Positions 33,216 through 43,473 of a stretch of 64,000 nucleotides of DNA are shown one piece after another. How positions within the stretch are numbered: the first letter of the stretch is position 1; every line of letters begins with the position of its first letter. This DNA is from Lucinisca nassula (taxonomy: Eukaryota > Mollusca > Bivalvia > Lucinida > Lucinidae): NCBI GenBank assembly GCA_963580285.1, contig OY757013.1, forward strand, positions 151,703,900-151,767,899, read 5' to 3'. Below the pieces are notes generated by a model that was not told the DNA's origin, did not search any database, and was given only the letters and a program-made list of their open reading frames with translations. The translations under genes were made by a program, and so were the position numbers.

Positions 33216-33446
33216 GAAGCTGCAAAATCGGGCCTTTCAGGCATGGAAAAGCGTGGTCAGTATGAGGCCTGTATAGTGGGTATGCCAGTAGGTTCAATTC
33301 TGGGCTTCTTCAGACTTCGGAAGAGTCTTTCAACAGAGGGCCTGTTTCCATATGTCCCCTTAGGTGTTGGCGGGCATAAAATTTAAACACACACACCTCA
33401 TTCAGTCAGATTATTAACAAATTTCAGCAGATTCCAGTGGTACTAA
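33216..33446. repeat. Decayed tRNA-derived SINE fragment (family T1)
   Basis: GTAGGTTCAATTCTGGGCTTC TTCAGACTTCGGAAGAGTCTT and GGTGTTGGCGGGCATAAAAT match the body of the SINEs at 39060 and 41193. The head is lost. Confidence 0.5.
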
Positions 33447-33667
33447 TTTAACCCATTTTGTACCTTAAACCCTAAAACGGGTAATTGGCAAACAGTGCAG
33501 GCCCGGATCAGAGGCCGCAGAATGCGGCGTCTCATCAGGGCCTACATTATAGGAAAAAATTAAGCCATTTCTCAAATAAATTTGAAGAAAGCACAACCTG
33601 ACACCCCTAAATTTTGAAATGGGCTCCAGATTTATAGAAGGAAGATTCCATTTGGTACAAAAGGGTT
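33447..33667. mobile_element. Palindromic MITE, family C, copy 3
   Basis: TTTAACCCATTTTGTACCTT to CATTTGGTACAAAAGGGTTAAA, so the tips are clear inverted repeats. Core centre GCCGCAGAATGCGGC with the right arm shortened. Confidence 0.7.
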
Positions 33668-33737
33668 AAAAATTTTATTATTTATCTCACCTGAGCATGA
33701 AGTTCGGGTGATTTTAGTTTGTTTGGTGTGTAACAGC

Positions 33738-34133
33738 TAGGGCTGGCTAATCGGAGTTGAAAAGATAATCGAGTATTGGTGATGCCACTGCGATCGATGA
33801 TCGATTAGTAATCACTGAAGATTGTACATGTATAATAATTTTACCTATCTGGCTTTCTGCCAGAACATGACTTTAACCATATCTTATACTGTACTGTATA
33901 GTTTTGGACAATCAGGCCTGAGCAAACAGTGTAGACCCAGATGAGACGCCGCAGAATGCAGCGTCTCATCAGGGTCTGCACTGTTTGCCACTCATCCAAC
34001 TATTTTAGACACAACATTGGGTCGTAAAGTGAATCTATCAAATAATCGATTACTAGCAAATTAGTAACGGTAATCATTTATTTGGAACCTATCGATCAAT
34101 TAGTCGATTATACGATTAATCGTGCCAGGCTTA
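33738..34133. mobile_element. hAT-type MITE, 396 bp, holding a palindromic core
   Basis: 8-base target duplication GTAACAGC (33730-33737 and 34134-34141). Tips TAGGGCTGGC and the complement of TAAGCCTGGC. Subterminal ATCGATTA repeats on both sides. Its middle holds the shared palindromic core (33922-33990, centre GCCGCAGAATGCAGC). Confidence 0.75.
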
Positions 34134-34141
34134 GTAACAGC

Positions 34142-34289
34142 CCAGTAATCTGTTTAGGTCATATCAAGCCAGTCAGTTTACTTAACCACACCTATCCTAG
34201 GCAGGCAAATACATAAGCTTTTAACCAGTGCAGTGCCCATTCTTTCACCAGAAACTGACAACTGCCGTTCTAAGTGCTGTTGACTATGT
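34142..34289. repeat. Old interspersed repeat
   Basis: TCAGTTTACTTAACCACACC and GTGCCCATTCTTTCACCAGA recall the DNA around 220-270 and 590-620 and, reversed, 36400-36480. Confidence 0.4.
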
Positions 34290-34620
34290 GCCAAACTTCA
34301 CAGAAGTTGTGGGGGCAAATTGATTTTGCTTTGTCCTTCCATCCATCCATCCATTTGTCCATCCATCGTTCCATCCATCTGTCCGTCCGTCCATCCAGCA
34401 CACACTATAGGTTGTATCATATCTTGGGAACCATGTATGTTAAGCTTCTGAAATTGCATTATATGGATTGCTTATGAAAAAAAACAGCAAACCCATATTC
34501 GTTTTCTTTTCAGTCAGAGTTATATTTTCAGCAGAAATAAGAAAAATATCACAATTTTTCATCTGAAAATTTTCCTATTTTCGCTGGTAAAATTTACATT
34601 GTGTTTGCGTTATGTGTAAT
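34290..34620 (+). repeat. Fragment of a hairpin-capped array (R8)
   Basis: GTGGGGGCAAATTGATTTTG followed by a CCATCCATCCATTTGTCC / GTCCGTCCGTCCATCC zone and part of one unit (ATGTTAAGCTTCTGAAATTGC). It has the layout of the other array heads but no 3' cap. Confidence 0.45.
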
Positions 34621-34626
34621 AAGAGC

Positions 34627-34880
34627 TGGCCTCTGTGGCTCATTCAGATACCGATCTGACTGGAATTTAGGAGGTTGCTGGTCAATTCCTGCCGGCTCCC
34701 ACGACATTCTGTTACAGAGATTGATCACAGTCGTTCTTTCTTAAGGGCTGTTGTCAGTTTCGAGCAAAAGACTGTTATTTGCGTAAGTCTAAGCCTGGCC
34801 AGGAACAGTTTGGTTAGGTAAACTCACAGGATCAATCTTTGCTGTGTCCTTGGAACATTCTTTGGTTTAAACATTTTTGT
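34627..34880 (+). mobile_element. tRNA-derived SINE, decayed
   Basis: GCTGGCCTCTGTGGCTCATTC (box A-like) and GCTGGTCAATTCCTGCCGGC (box B-like), then a body with TTTCGAGCAAAAGACTG. No A tail. Confidence 0.5.
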
Positions 34881-35027
34881 TTCTCAATTTCTGTGCTATG
34901 CAATACATAATTTATAGATATACAATAATATAATGTTATTAATCAAGAAATTTCGTATTGGCCCAGATACAGGTCCAAGGTCTGCTGTATTGGCACGAGG
35001 CAATTAAAAACATGATTTATGATTTTT

Positions 35028-36148
35028 ATCCCCCGCCGAATGCGGAGGGATATAGTTTTGGCGTTGTCCGTCCGTCCTTCCGTCCGTCCGTCACACTTTG
35101 TCCGGAACCGTTTCTCAGCAACTATTGCATGGAATTAAATGAAACTTGAAATAAATATGTATTATTATGCTGTGGTGATGCACGCGCAATTTTTTTCTGG
35201 ATTGACTTTTTACATCCAGAGTTATGGCCCCTTGAATGATTGAAATTCGGGATTTTTCGTCGTCTCACTTTGTCCGGAACCGTTTCTCAGCAACTATTGC
35301 ATGGAATTAAATGAAAATTGAAATAAATATGTATTATTATGCTGCAGTGATGCGCGCGCAATTTTTTTTCGGATTGACTTTTTACATCCAGAGTTATGGC
35401 CCCTTAAATGATTGAAAATCTGGATTTTTTCGTCATCTCACTTTGTCCGGAACTGTTTCTCAGCAACTATTGCATGGAATTAAATGAAACGTGAAATAAA
35501 TATGTATTATTATGCTGCGGTGATGCACGCGCAATTTTTTTCTGGATTGACTTTTTACATCCAGAGTTATGGCCCCTTAAATGATCGAAATTCTGGAGTT
35601 TTCGTCGTCTCACTTTGTCCGGAACCGTTTCTCAGCAACTATTGCATGGAATTAAATGAAACTTGAAATAAATATGTATTATTATGCTGTGGTGATGCAA
35701 GCGCATTGTTTTTCCGGATTTATTTTTTACATCCAGAGTTATGGCCCCTTAAATGATTGAAATTCTGGATTTTTCGTCGTCTCACTTTTTTGTCGGGAAC
35801 TGTTTCTCAGCAACTATTGCATGGAATTAAATGAAACTTGAAATAAATATGTATTATTATGCTGTGGTGATGCACGCACAAATTTTTTTCGGATTGACTT
35901 TTTACACCCAGAGTTATGGCCCCTTAAATGATTAAAATTCTGGATTTTTCGTCGTCTCACTTTGTCTGGAACCGCTTCTCAGCAACTATTGCATGGAATA
36001 AAATGAAACTTGAAATAAATATGTATTATTATGCTGCCGTGATGCACGCGCAATTTTTTTTTCTCAATTTTGGCCAGATATATTTTCTTGCCATTCTACA
36101 CGAAAAACCCATTCGGCGGGGGATATCAATTCAACGAATTTGCTTGTT
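35028..36148 (+). mobile_element. Hairpin-capped tandem array R5, complete
   Basis: After TTTTT the cap ATCCCCCGCCGAATGCGGAG GGATATAG, GTCCGTCCGTCCTTCCGTCC, six units of 172-175 bases (GGAACCGTTTCTCAGCAACT at 35104, 35276, 35449, 35621, 35796, 35968) and the 3' cap CCATTCGGCGGGGGATATCA ATTCAACGAATTTGCTTGTT. The 3' cap repeats the 5' cap in reverse. Confidence 0.75.
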
Positions 36149-36550
36149 GAATATTGGTTGACCTTGTGTAATACAGGATAATCAATTAATAATACTATAT
36201 ATTATTGGAATAGAAGTTTAGAGCTTATAGAGTCCCTTTCCAAATGGAGGATTATATATATAGATTTCACAATCAGGGCAGGTTCTGCTTAAGCAGCCTA
36301 TATGCATGTTAAAATATATGCACACTTTGTCAACAGCACATGGTGGTTCATCATGACATATTCTCTCCTGTTTTGATTAAAGAAGCCATAATGGCAGTTA
36401 TCAGTTTCTGGTGGAAGAATGTTCAGTATTGGTTAACAGCTTATGTATAGGCCTGCTGATGAAAATTGTGGTTAGGTAAACTGACTGACTCACGTGACTT
36501 GGCCTTTAAACTTCAAACCTAATGCCTAGTAAGTTGGCCTTAATTTAATA
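36149..36550. other. AT-rich intron segment with an old repeat
   Basis: Mostly AT-rich. Bases 36390-36490 (CCATAATGGCAGTTATCAGTT, GTTAGGTAAACTGACTGACT) are an inverted relative of 34142-34260. No exon seen. Confidence 0.35.
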
Positions 36551-38063
36551 TACTGAACCAAAAAAGAAATGCAACTCCAAATATAAATGCGGGTATTTGC
36601 AGAAATAATCATGTTTGCAGAAAATCGATTTAATGACGCAGTTATATAATCATTCCTGAATGTAACTACTATAGAGAGTTCAGTTTCCAGTGAGAATGTT
36701 TGGAAGACAAATCCGTTTTGTCATAGAGGTAGTCATTTCACAAGTTCAAAACATAAGCAGTTAATACCGAGTATGTGCTCCGTTTGCATTCAGTCCTGCA
36801 CGCACACGCCTGGTCATGGACAGGATTAAATGATTGATCTCTGCCTGGGGAATAGTATTCCACTCCTGTATGAGTGCGAGAAGCAAGACTTGACGCATTG
36901 TTGGCGGCTGGGGCAGTTACGTACGCGCCTATCCAAGACATCCCACAAATGTTCTATAGGAGAGATATCTGAACTATACGGAGGCCACTGCATCACATCA
37001 ACGTTGTTTTGCTGAAGAAACGCCATGCTGAGCCTTGCTACATGCGCCCGAGCATTATCCTGTTGAAACGAAACGTTGTGCTGTTGAACATATGGAACAA
37101 CTACCGGTCATAAAACCGCGTCAAGAGAACGCTGAGCCGTCATAGATCCATCACTGAATACCAGGGGCGTTCTATGACCATAAGATATGCCAGCCCACAC
37201 CATCAACCCACCACCTCCAAATCGATCACGTTCAACCAAACAATTGTCACGATAACGCTCTCCGTCACGCCTATACACACGTGGACGGCCGTCAGCTCTG
37301 TACAACAAGTACCTGGACTCGTCAGAAAACATTACGTTACGCCATTGACGAAGGGGTAACAGGTTTGGCCTATGTTGTGTGAGCCACGCCATTCTAACCT
37401 GACGTCCTCAAGGTGTTAATGGCATACCAACGTACGGACGACTGGGACGTAAGCCAAACTCTCAAAGGGGATTCCTGACAGTATCTGCACTTATTCGATT
37501 GTTGTGCGTTCCTGGTGTCACCTGAGACGTCTCGACGGCTGTACGGAACCGATTACGAAGGTGGGTTAGACAGATGTATCGGTCCTGTTGACGTGTCGTG
37601 ATGCGTGGACGTCCACTTCTGGGCCTGTCATTTATCGTTGCCGTTTTACGTAGATGCTGGTACAAGCGAGTTATCGTTGATTTACTCACTTCGAAGTTCC
37701 TGGCGATGACAGCCTGAGGTGTCCCACGTAGAAGCATTTGGACCGCTACGTTATGTTGATCTTGCGTCAAACATACCATATTCCATAGAGAAATTTACCG
37801 GACTTTTGAAACCTAAACTCCATGTAACACAATATGCCAATATGATGAGGTTACTGTATACATTTAATGTACTGCACGTGGAAATGTTGAAAACAACAAA
37901 TTGCCAAGTGGAGCGTTAAACTGTACAGATATCGCCCAAATGTTTTCTGCATAAGAAAGTTTAAAAAGTATGAAAGTAAATCGCAAAATGATTTTTCAGT
38001 CAACCTGATGGTTGCATGAAAATCTTTTGGGTTAAAAAGTTGCGTTTCTTTTTCAGTTCAGTA
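36551..38063 (-). mobile_element. Tc1-like DNA transposon, 1513 bp, inactive
   Basis: Terminal inverted repeats of about 26 bases (TACTGAACCAAAAAAGAAAT at the left; complement TACTGAACTGAAAAAGAAAC at the right), with TA duplicated on both sides (36549-36550, 38064-38065). It encloses one broken transposase on the minus strand and lies in the intron before exon f. Confidence 0.85.
36735..37779 (-). pseudogene. Tc1-like (DD34E) transposase, frameshifted
   Basis: Minus-strand pieces in different frames make up a Tc1-type transposase. The first (37779 to 37462) has the paired helix-turn-helix DNA-binding region with the linker RPRSGRPRITT. The second (37392 to 37108) carries NVMFSDESRY with the second catalytic Asp region and GGGGLMVWAGISYG. 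The third (37026 to about 36950) has WPPYSSDISPIEHLWDVL around the last acidic residue. A fourth frame holds the C-terminus EWNTIPQAEINHLI. At least three frameshifts separate these, so no active enzyme can be made. Usual length is about 340 residues, and the total span fits. Confidence 0.85.
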
Positions 38064-38159
38064 TATTAAAGTCCCATAAGTTTGTAGACAAGAACAGTTG
38101 TAGTCTAAGGGAGCGGTTATGTAAGCTGACTTTTGTCTTCGAAGTGAACACATGTTATA

Positions 38160-38920
38160 GAACATATATTTGCTCATGTGGCCAAATTTTTCAATACCAA
38201 ACATATTAGTGGTCAAAATGTTAACTGTTCTGGAAGTACAATATCTAAAAGAATGGTATTTTTCAGCAAAAATATTAGTATATGTGTCATATTAACTGAT
38301 GGAAGATTTTGAAAGTATATTAACTATCCACATTGTTAGTTTTCAACAGCGAGGCACAGTTTAACTAATAATGGGCCAGTTGTTTAAAACTAATGACATT
38401 GTTAGTTAACAAATCATTAAAACTTTGATAATACATGTAAAATGGCAAATATACTAATACTTTTGCTGCAAAAATGTGAGTAGCTAGTAAATCCAGGGGC
38501 CAGTTGTTCAAAACTAACAACGTCGTTAGTTAACGTAAAGTTAAAACTTTGATCATTTATTATGATAAATATGCTAATTTTTTTTGCTGAAAAAATGTGA
38601 GCAGCTTTTGCATTTGCACATTTTTTCAGCAAAAATACCGAAATTTTAGATATTAAACTTGCTAGAACAGTTAACAATATGACCACTAACGAGCTCGTTA
38701 AGCTAACGATGCTTTGAACAACTGGACCCAGGTCGCTAAGCTAACAATACTTTGAACAACTAGGCCAATGTTGTTAGTTAACATGTTAAATGTTTGATCA
38801 TTTAATATGGCAAATATACTAGTTAAATGTTTGATCATTTAATATGGCAGATATACTAATATTTTTTCCTGAAAGAAACATGAGTAGCCTTTTCAAATGC
38901 AAAAACTACTCGCATGTTTT
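38160..38920. mobile_element. GGGGCCAGTTGTTCAAA-tipped MITE and relatives
   Basis: A complete foldback copy runs from AGGGGCCAGTTGTTCAAAAC (38495) to its complement TTGAACAACTGGACCCA (38731), with GTTAGTTAACG and TTTTTTGCTGAAAAAATG arms. Partial copies flank it on both sides, with the repeated AAATGTTTGATCATTTAATAT near 38785-38850. Confidence 0.6.
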
Positions 38921-39059
38921 TGGGGAGAAAAAAAAAACGAATAAAATTGTATTTGATATTGAAATTACCACAAGAGTCATGGGAAAATAACTGTGGCTTT
39001 CCTCATGTGACGTTTTCATTATACTGAAGTTAACTTTATGTTCATGTTTCTTTCCCTTT

Positions 39060-39225
39060 AGTAGAAGCCTCCATGGTGTAGTGGCTATGCTACTCGCCTT
39101 GTAAATCAGGGGTCACAGGATCGATCGCTGGCTTCTTCAGACTTTCGGATGAGTCTTTGTACAAATGTTCGATCTCTGTTTGACCTTAGCTGTTGGTGAG
39201 ATGTAAAACTCAAACACTCACTCAC
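39060..39225 (+). mobile_element. tRNA-derived SINE, family T1, copy 1
   Basis: AGAAGCCTCCATGGTGTAGTGGC (box A-like) and GGATCGATCGC (box B-like), body TCAGACTTTCGGATGAGTCTT, tail of ACTC repeats. Target duplication TCTTTCCCTTT at 39049-39059 and 39226-39236. Confidence 0.75.
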
Positions 39226-39339
39226 TCTTTCCCTTTGATGCCTTGGATGGGATTGTTTCTATCACTTCTATTTTATCACTGGTAAGCTCTCTGAGCCATT
39301 GATCTTTGAACATCTGGACCCTGGACTCAGCTCATTACG

Positions 39340-39608
39340 ATAACACACCCGTAAGATAGAGTGCATTTTTCACATCTCCAAATTGGCTAATTTTCGGATA
39401 AAAATCCATGATATCTTTCTTATTTATACCGCAAACATAGGTTGTGGGTGCTCGTTAGAACCGCCTCATTGAGGCGGTTCTGACGAGTACCCACAACCTA
39501 TGTCTTGGAGTAAAAATAAGAAAAATAATGTTTACCCCCGTAAACCCCAGTTTTCTCTATATAAAGTGGGGTGTTCATTTCACGGACTTGTTCAAGTGAT
39601 GTGACACA
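39340..39608. mobile_element. Hairpin MITE, family E, before exon f
   Basis: AAGATAGAGTGCATTTTTCA to GTGATGTGACAC. Perfect hairpin GTTGTGGGTGCTCGTTAGAA CCGCCTC / ATT / GAGGCGGTTCTGACGAGTAC. It ends about 16 bases before the TTTTTTTTCAG acceptor of exon f. Confidence 0.7.
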
Positions 39609-39624
39609 TGAGATTTTTTTTCAG

Positions 39625-39753
39625 GAGTATTGTAGTATCCTGTACCTAAAGCCAAGGATGAAGATTATTCTGAGAGGGAAGAAAGTGACGACAAAAATTA
39701 TTAGTAAATCACTGTCTAAGACGGAAACTGATGTGTATAAACCAACATGGCTT
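39625..39753 (+). CDS. MORC3: MORC-family ATPase, exon f (ILYLKPRM block)
   Basis: Begins after TTTTTTTTCAG and reads [20 protein letters not shown], then [23 protein letters not shown]. This is the best conserved part of the MORC S5-like transducer domain, and the [12 protein letters not shown] form resembles MORC3. Phase 0 at both ends if the donor is CTT/GTATCC, which then joins exactly to the KPLKIVLGF of the next exon. Mobile DNA presses on both sides: a hairpin MITE ends about 25 bases before the exon and another MITE starts about 35 bases after it. The 7.8 kb intron before it carries an entire Tc1 element and three tandem arrays. Confidence 0.92.
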
Positions 39754-39787
39754 GTATCCTTTCTATAACATACACAAGATATTCTCT

Positions 39788-40017
39788 TAACCCATGGCAT
39801 GCCGGAAACCCTTAAAGGGGTACCTTGGCAAACAGTGCAGACCAAGATTCGACCCCGCAGAATATGGCGTCTGATCAGGGACTACACTATTTGCTGACAG
39901 GATTTTCCATCAAAAATAGAATTGAAATGAAAACATTGGCCTGACACCCCTTATATAGCAAATGGACTTGTCAAACATATAGCAATGGGAGAGTCCACTA
40001 GTATACAATGGGTTAAT
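39788..40017. mobile_element. Palindromic MITE, family B, copy 3
   Basis: TTAACCCATGGCATGCCGGA to AGTATACAATGGGTTAA. Core GTGCAGACCAAGATTCGACC / CGCAGAATATGGCG, with several mismatches. Begins 35 bases after exon f. Confidence 0.7.
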
Positions 40018-40184
40018 TTTATAAAAAGGTAAGTAATGAGTACAGCACAGAATTAAAAACTGTGGAGTGCAGAATTTTGTTTCTTGTTCAGAATAGGTAG
40101 ATTCGGCCTACTGGGCTTCATCAATGACACTCAGATATTTTCAAAATTCTTCTACCCTAATAAACTGTAACACTGGTACAGATA

Positions 40185-40245
40185 CCCATGCAAACAGTGT
40201 AGATCCAGATTAGATAAGGATCTACAATACTTGCCATCCTTTTGA
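40185..40245. repeat. Isolated half palindromic core
   Basis: ATGCAAACAGTGTAGATCCA, then GATAAGGATCTACAATACTTG; arms intact outside, the inner stem deleted. Confidence 0.5.
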
Positions 40246-40317
40246 TGACTATAGACTAAATCCATTTGCAACAATGGGAATGCCCAAATTCAAATTCAAT
40301 CTTTTTTACCTCATCTG

Positions 40318-41550
40318 AGCCGAAGGCTCAGGAAACTTATTGGATAGGCAGTTGTCTGTCGTCGTATGTCGTCTGTCGATGTTTGGCGTCAACACTTTCA
40401 AACGACATCTCCTTTGAAACCACTGGTCCGAGTGGGCCCAATCATCTAAAGCATCCTTGGGCTGGTGGATTGAAAGTTTGTGTTCTTTATGAAAATCAGC
40501 TTTATAGTTTGGTTGCTATGGCAACATAGAGTTTCGATAGACTTATATTGGGGAAAATTGAAAAATGTCATTTACTGCCAAGCATTTGCACATATTTTGA
40601 CAAAACATTATAGGCCATATATCTTAGAAACCAATCAGATCCCCACCCCCCAAACCAAATATATTCTTGTTCCTTTAGATAAGACACATTTAGTGTCACC
40701 AGCCTGTGGGCCCCCTAGGAGTGCTGGGGCCATGCCCCACCCCTTCATCTTGTAAAAGGCCCAATGTCTCAGAAACCATTAAGATCCCCACCCCTAAACC
40801 ATATATATTCTTGTTCCTTATGATAAGACACATTCAATGATACCAACCTAGGGTCTAGGGGTCTCCCGGGGTGTGCAGGGGTCATACCCCATCCCTCCAC
40901 TCCACAAAAGGCGAAATATCTGAGAAACTGTTAAGAGACTCATCCCTAAACCATATATACTCAAGTGCCTTATAGCAAGACGCATTCAGTGAACCCAACA
41001 TGCGGGCCACCAGGGATCTTGGGCTTTCCTGGTGTCTGGTATGGTTATGCCCCAACCCCACCACTGCAGAAAAGGCCTTATATCTCAGGAAACCCCTAAA
41101 CCATATATAAATATTCTTGTTATGATATGGCACATTCAGTGATACCAACCAGTGCTCCATTTGGTCCATGCCCCACCCCTCCACTTCATGAAGTGAATGA
41201 GTGAGTTTTAGTTTTACGTCCCACCAACAGCTAAGGTCATACGGAGACGGGACCTCGGTTTAAAGACTCATCCGAAAGTCTGGAGAAGCCCGGGATCGAT
41301 CCTGCGATCCCTGGTTTACAAGGCGAGTAGCGTAACCACTGCACCACGGAGGCTTCTACCACTTCATGAAATGCCTAATATTTCAGATTCAGAGTTCACA
41401 TGGGTGCTCATTTGGGTTTTAGGGGTTTGTTTGGGAGAAGTTAAAATCGGTAGAATTAAAATCATATCATGTTAAAATACATCATCATGGCTGCCCATGG
41501 GCAGTGTCCACCTGAGCTCTGGTGAACATAGTGGCCCATGGGCCCTTGTT
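40318..41550 (+). mobile_element. Hairpin-capped tandem array R6
   Basis: After TTTTTT the cap CTCATCTGAGCCGAAGGCTC AGG, GTCGTCGTATGTCGTCTGTC, then about four units of roughly 130 bases (AACCATATATATTCTTGTTCC, GACACATTCAGTGATACCAA). The 3' cap is GCTCTGGTGAACATAGTGGC CCATGGGCCCTTGTT. A SINE sits inside it. Confidence 0.65.
41193..41358 (-). mobile_element. tRNA-derived SINE, family T1, copy 2, in array R6
   Basis: Minus-strand copy: AGAAGCCTCCGTGGTGCAGTGG (box A-like), GGATCGATCCCG (box B-like), body and TTTAGTTTT-complement tail. Perfect 12-base target duplication CCACTTCATGAA at 41181-41192 and 41359-41370. Confidence 0.8.
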
Positions 41551-41721
41551 TCTTATTTTCCAGAGTAAAAGAGCTTGACATTTGATTTGTATGTAATGTC
41601 AAGCCATGGTATCTCAGAAAAGGAAAAAAGAATTTTGAAAATGATGTGTACTACTTGTCCTTAGCAGCTGAAGGGTGCTAGGTATATAGGGAGAGTTTTT
41701 CTGTCTCTGGCTCAACAAAGC

Positions 41722-41935
41722 TTAACCCATTCTCACCTAGGACATAAGCAAACAGTGCAGATCCTGACCAGATGCCGCATTATGCGGCATCTGGTCAGGG
41801 TCTGTACTGTATGCCAACAGGATTTCCCCTCAAAATAGAATAAAAGAGATAAATTAGACCCAACACCCCTTACATGACAAATGGACTTGTCCAAAATATA
41901 ACAAGAGAAGAGTCTACTAGTATACAATGGGTTAA
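41722..41935. mobile_element. Palindromic MITE, family B, copy 4
   Basis: TTAACCCATTCTCACCTAGG to AGTATACAATGGGTTAA. Core ACAGTGCAGATCCTGACCAG / ATGCCGCATTATGCGGCAT / CTGGTCAGGGTCTGTACTGT: the pair GACCAG/CTGGTC differs from other copies in both arms. Confidence 0.75.
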
Positions 41936-42003
41936 ATACACAATTTTCAGTACCTAGGTCTAGAGCTCTAGCCATGATACCTCTTATACAAAGGTATCAA
42001 ATT

Positions 42004-42215
42004 TAACCCTTGTCCTGCTGAATATTCATATATGCCACTCCCACTACCGATTATCAACCAATCAGATTACTTGATGCAAATTATTGCAACAAATTCACAA
42101 TCTGAATGGCAAACAATGTAGATCCTGATCAGATGGCTTCGTCAGAAGCCATCTGATCTGGATCTACATTGTTTCAAAGATAAGGCATATCCGGGATTAG
42201 CAGGACAAGGGTTAA
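42004..42215. mobile_element. Palindromic MITE, family A, copy 9
   Basis: TTAACCCTTGTCCTGCTGAA to AGCAGGACAAGGGTTAA; core centre CTTCGTCAGAAG. It lies about 100 bases before exon g. Confidence 0.75.
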
Positions 42216-42315
42216 GGTTGTTTGGACCTGTGAATTGTAGTGGGGTAAGACACACATCACTCAGAAGAACTGCAAACGAATTTCACTTATAATATGTTCC
42301 TTGACAAAAGCCCAG

Positions 42316-42438
42316 AAAAAGCCTCTGAAGATTGTGCTCGGGTTTACATCCAATCAGGAGCCAGAGAGTTACGGCCTCATGATGTACTACAAGAACAGGT
42401 TAATCAAAGCCTTTGAAAAAGTTGGAATTCAAAAACAG
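42316..42438 (+). CDS. MORC3: MORC-family ATPase, exon g (GIMMY-type block)
   Basis: Acceptor AAGCCCAG, donor CAG/GTAAAA, phase 0 at both ends. It reads KKPLKIVLGFTSNQEPESYG, then LMMYYKNRLIKAFEKVGIQKQ. The family has (R/K)ITFGF...YGIMMYHRNRLIK(A/S)(Y/F)EKVGCQ. This is the last MORC exon I can recognise. The expected next segment (GVGV.G..ECNFLKP), the CW-type zinc finger with its paired Cys and Trp residues, and the C-terminal coiled coil are not found up to base 64000. Either a further intron exceeds 21 kb or a diverged exon was missed. Confidence 0.92.
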
Positions 42439-42470
42439 GTAAAAAGCACATTTGACTTCATTAAAAAAAA

Positions 42471-43022
42471 TTATTAATGCATGACATCATATAAAAATTT
42501 AGAACTTATTGACATCATATGAAAAAAGTTGGAACTGCATGACATCATGCAAAAGATTTGGAACTACATGACATCATATGAAAAATTTGGAACTGCATGA
42601 GATCATACTATGCTGTCAGCCTCGATAGCACAGTGGTTAACGCGTTCGACTCATGATCGAGAGGTTGTGTGTTCGAATCTGGCACCCGGTACCGAGGTGT
42701 GTCCTTGGGCAAGACACATAATGACACTGCCTCACTCCACCCAGGTGTAAATGGGTAGCAGTGGTGTAATAGTCACTGCCTCTCTCGCGCGCGTGTGAAA
42801 ACATCCGGAATGAGTGTTCGAGAGCGATTAAATAAGCTTGCAGCTTCTCAGAATTGTTACTGGTGACACGTCAGAAGACATTCATACACCAGGACCTGTG
42901 ATGTGGGAAGTTCTTCTATCGCAATTGAACTAATATAAATTAGTATAAACTAACAAAAAATTGGAACTGCATGACATCATACATAAAATTTGGAACTGCA
43001 TAACATCATACAAAAAATCTTG
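42471..43022. repeat. ~31-base minisatellite split by a SINE
   Basis: Units of TTTGGAACTGCATGACATCA TACAAAAAA at 42471-42610 and 42955-43022, right after exon g. The SINE at 42611-42954 interrupts the run. Confidence 0.7.
42611..42954 (+). mobile_element. tRNA-derived SINE, family T2, copy 1
   Basis: GCTGTCAGCCTCGATAGCAC AGTGGTTAACGCG (box A-like) and GTGTTCGAATCTGG (box B-like), then CCTTGGGCAAGACACATAAT, a central motif shared with V-SINE-like elements. It is longer than copy 2, having an extra block CAGAATTGTTACTGGTGACA. Confidence 0.75.
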
Positions 43023-43124
43023 AATAACTTTACACAGTTACATCTGCATGTGAACTTTCTGATCTATTTGATGTTCATAGCCACAGATAAGGTAAGTATT
43101 TTGTGATAATTGAAGGATAGTTTT

Positions 43125-43265
43125 TGTCAATTCTCCATTAAAACCTATGTTGTGGGTATTCATTAGAACCACCTCGCCGTGGCGGTTCTAATGAATACCC
43201 ACAACATAGATTTATATGGAGAAATAAGGAAAACTATCCTTCAGTTATCACAAACTACTTATCTG
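43125..43265. repeat. Perfect hairpin with AGAACCACCTCG arms
   Basis: CCTATGTTGTGGGTATTCATT AGAACCACCTCG / C / CGTGGCGGTTCTAATGAATAC CCACAACATAG, inside wider arms ATTGAAGGATAGTTTT / AAAACTATCCTTCAGTT. The same stem type as in families E and Tigger, with GGTATTCATTAG instead of GTACTCATTAG. Confidence 0.7.
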
Positions 43266-43473
43266 TTGCTATGACGTTAATAGTAAAGACTTTATTTTAC
43301 GAGGGTGACAACATTTAGCAAAATAGGCTGTAGAAATGATATACTTAAATTACATGGGAATGCTTTATAAACATATTGTCATTGAATTGTAAAGTTGAAG
43401 GTGATTTGAATTCTGAAACAGTTTAGGCTTTTACAGTAAGATTCTGAATCTTTTTGGGTCAATTGTTTATCAG

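Noticed and set aside
42640..42690. tRNA gene in GATAGCACAGTGGTTAACGC...GTTCGAATC
   Set aside because: A second copy at 44245 with a 15-base target duplication shows that it is the head of a SINE.
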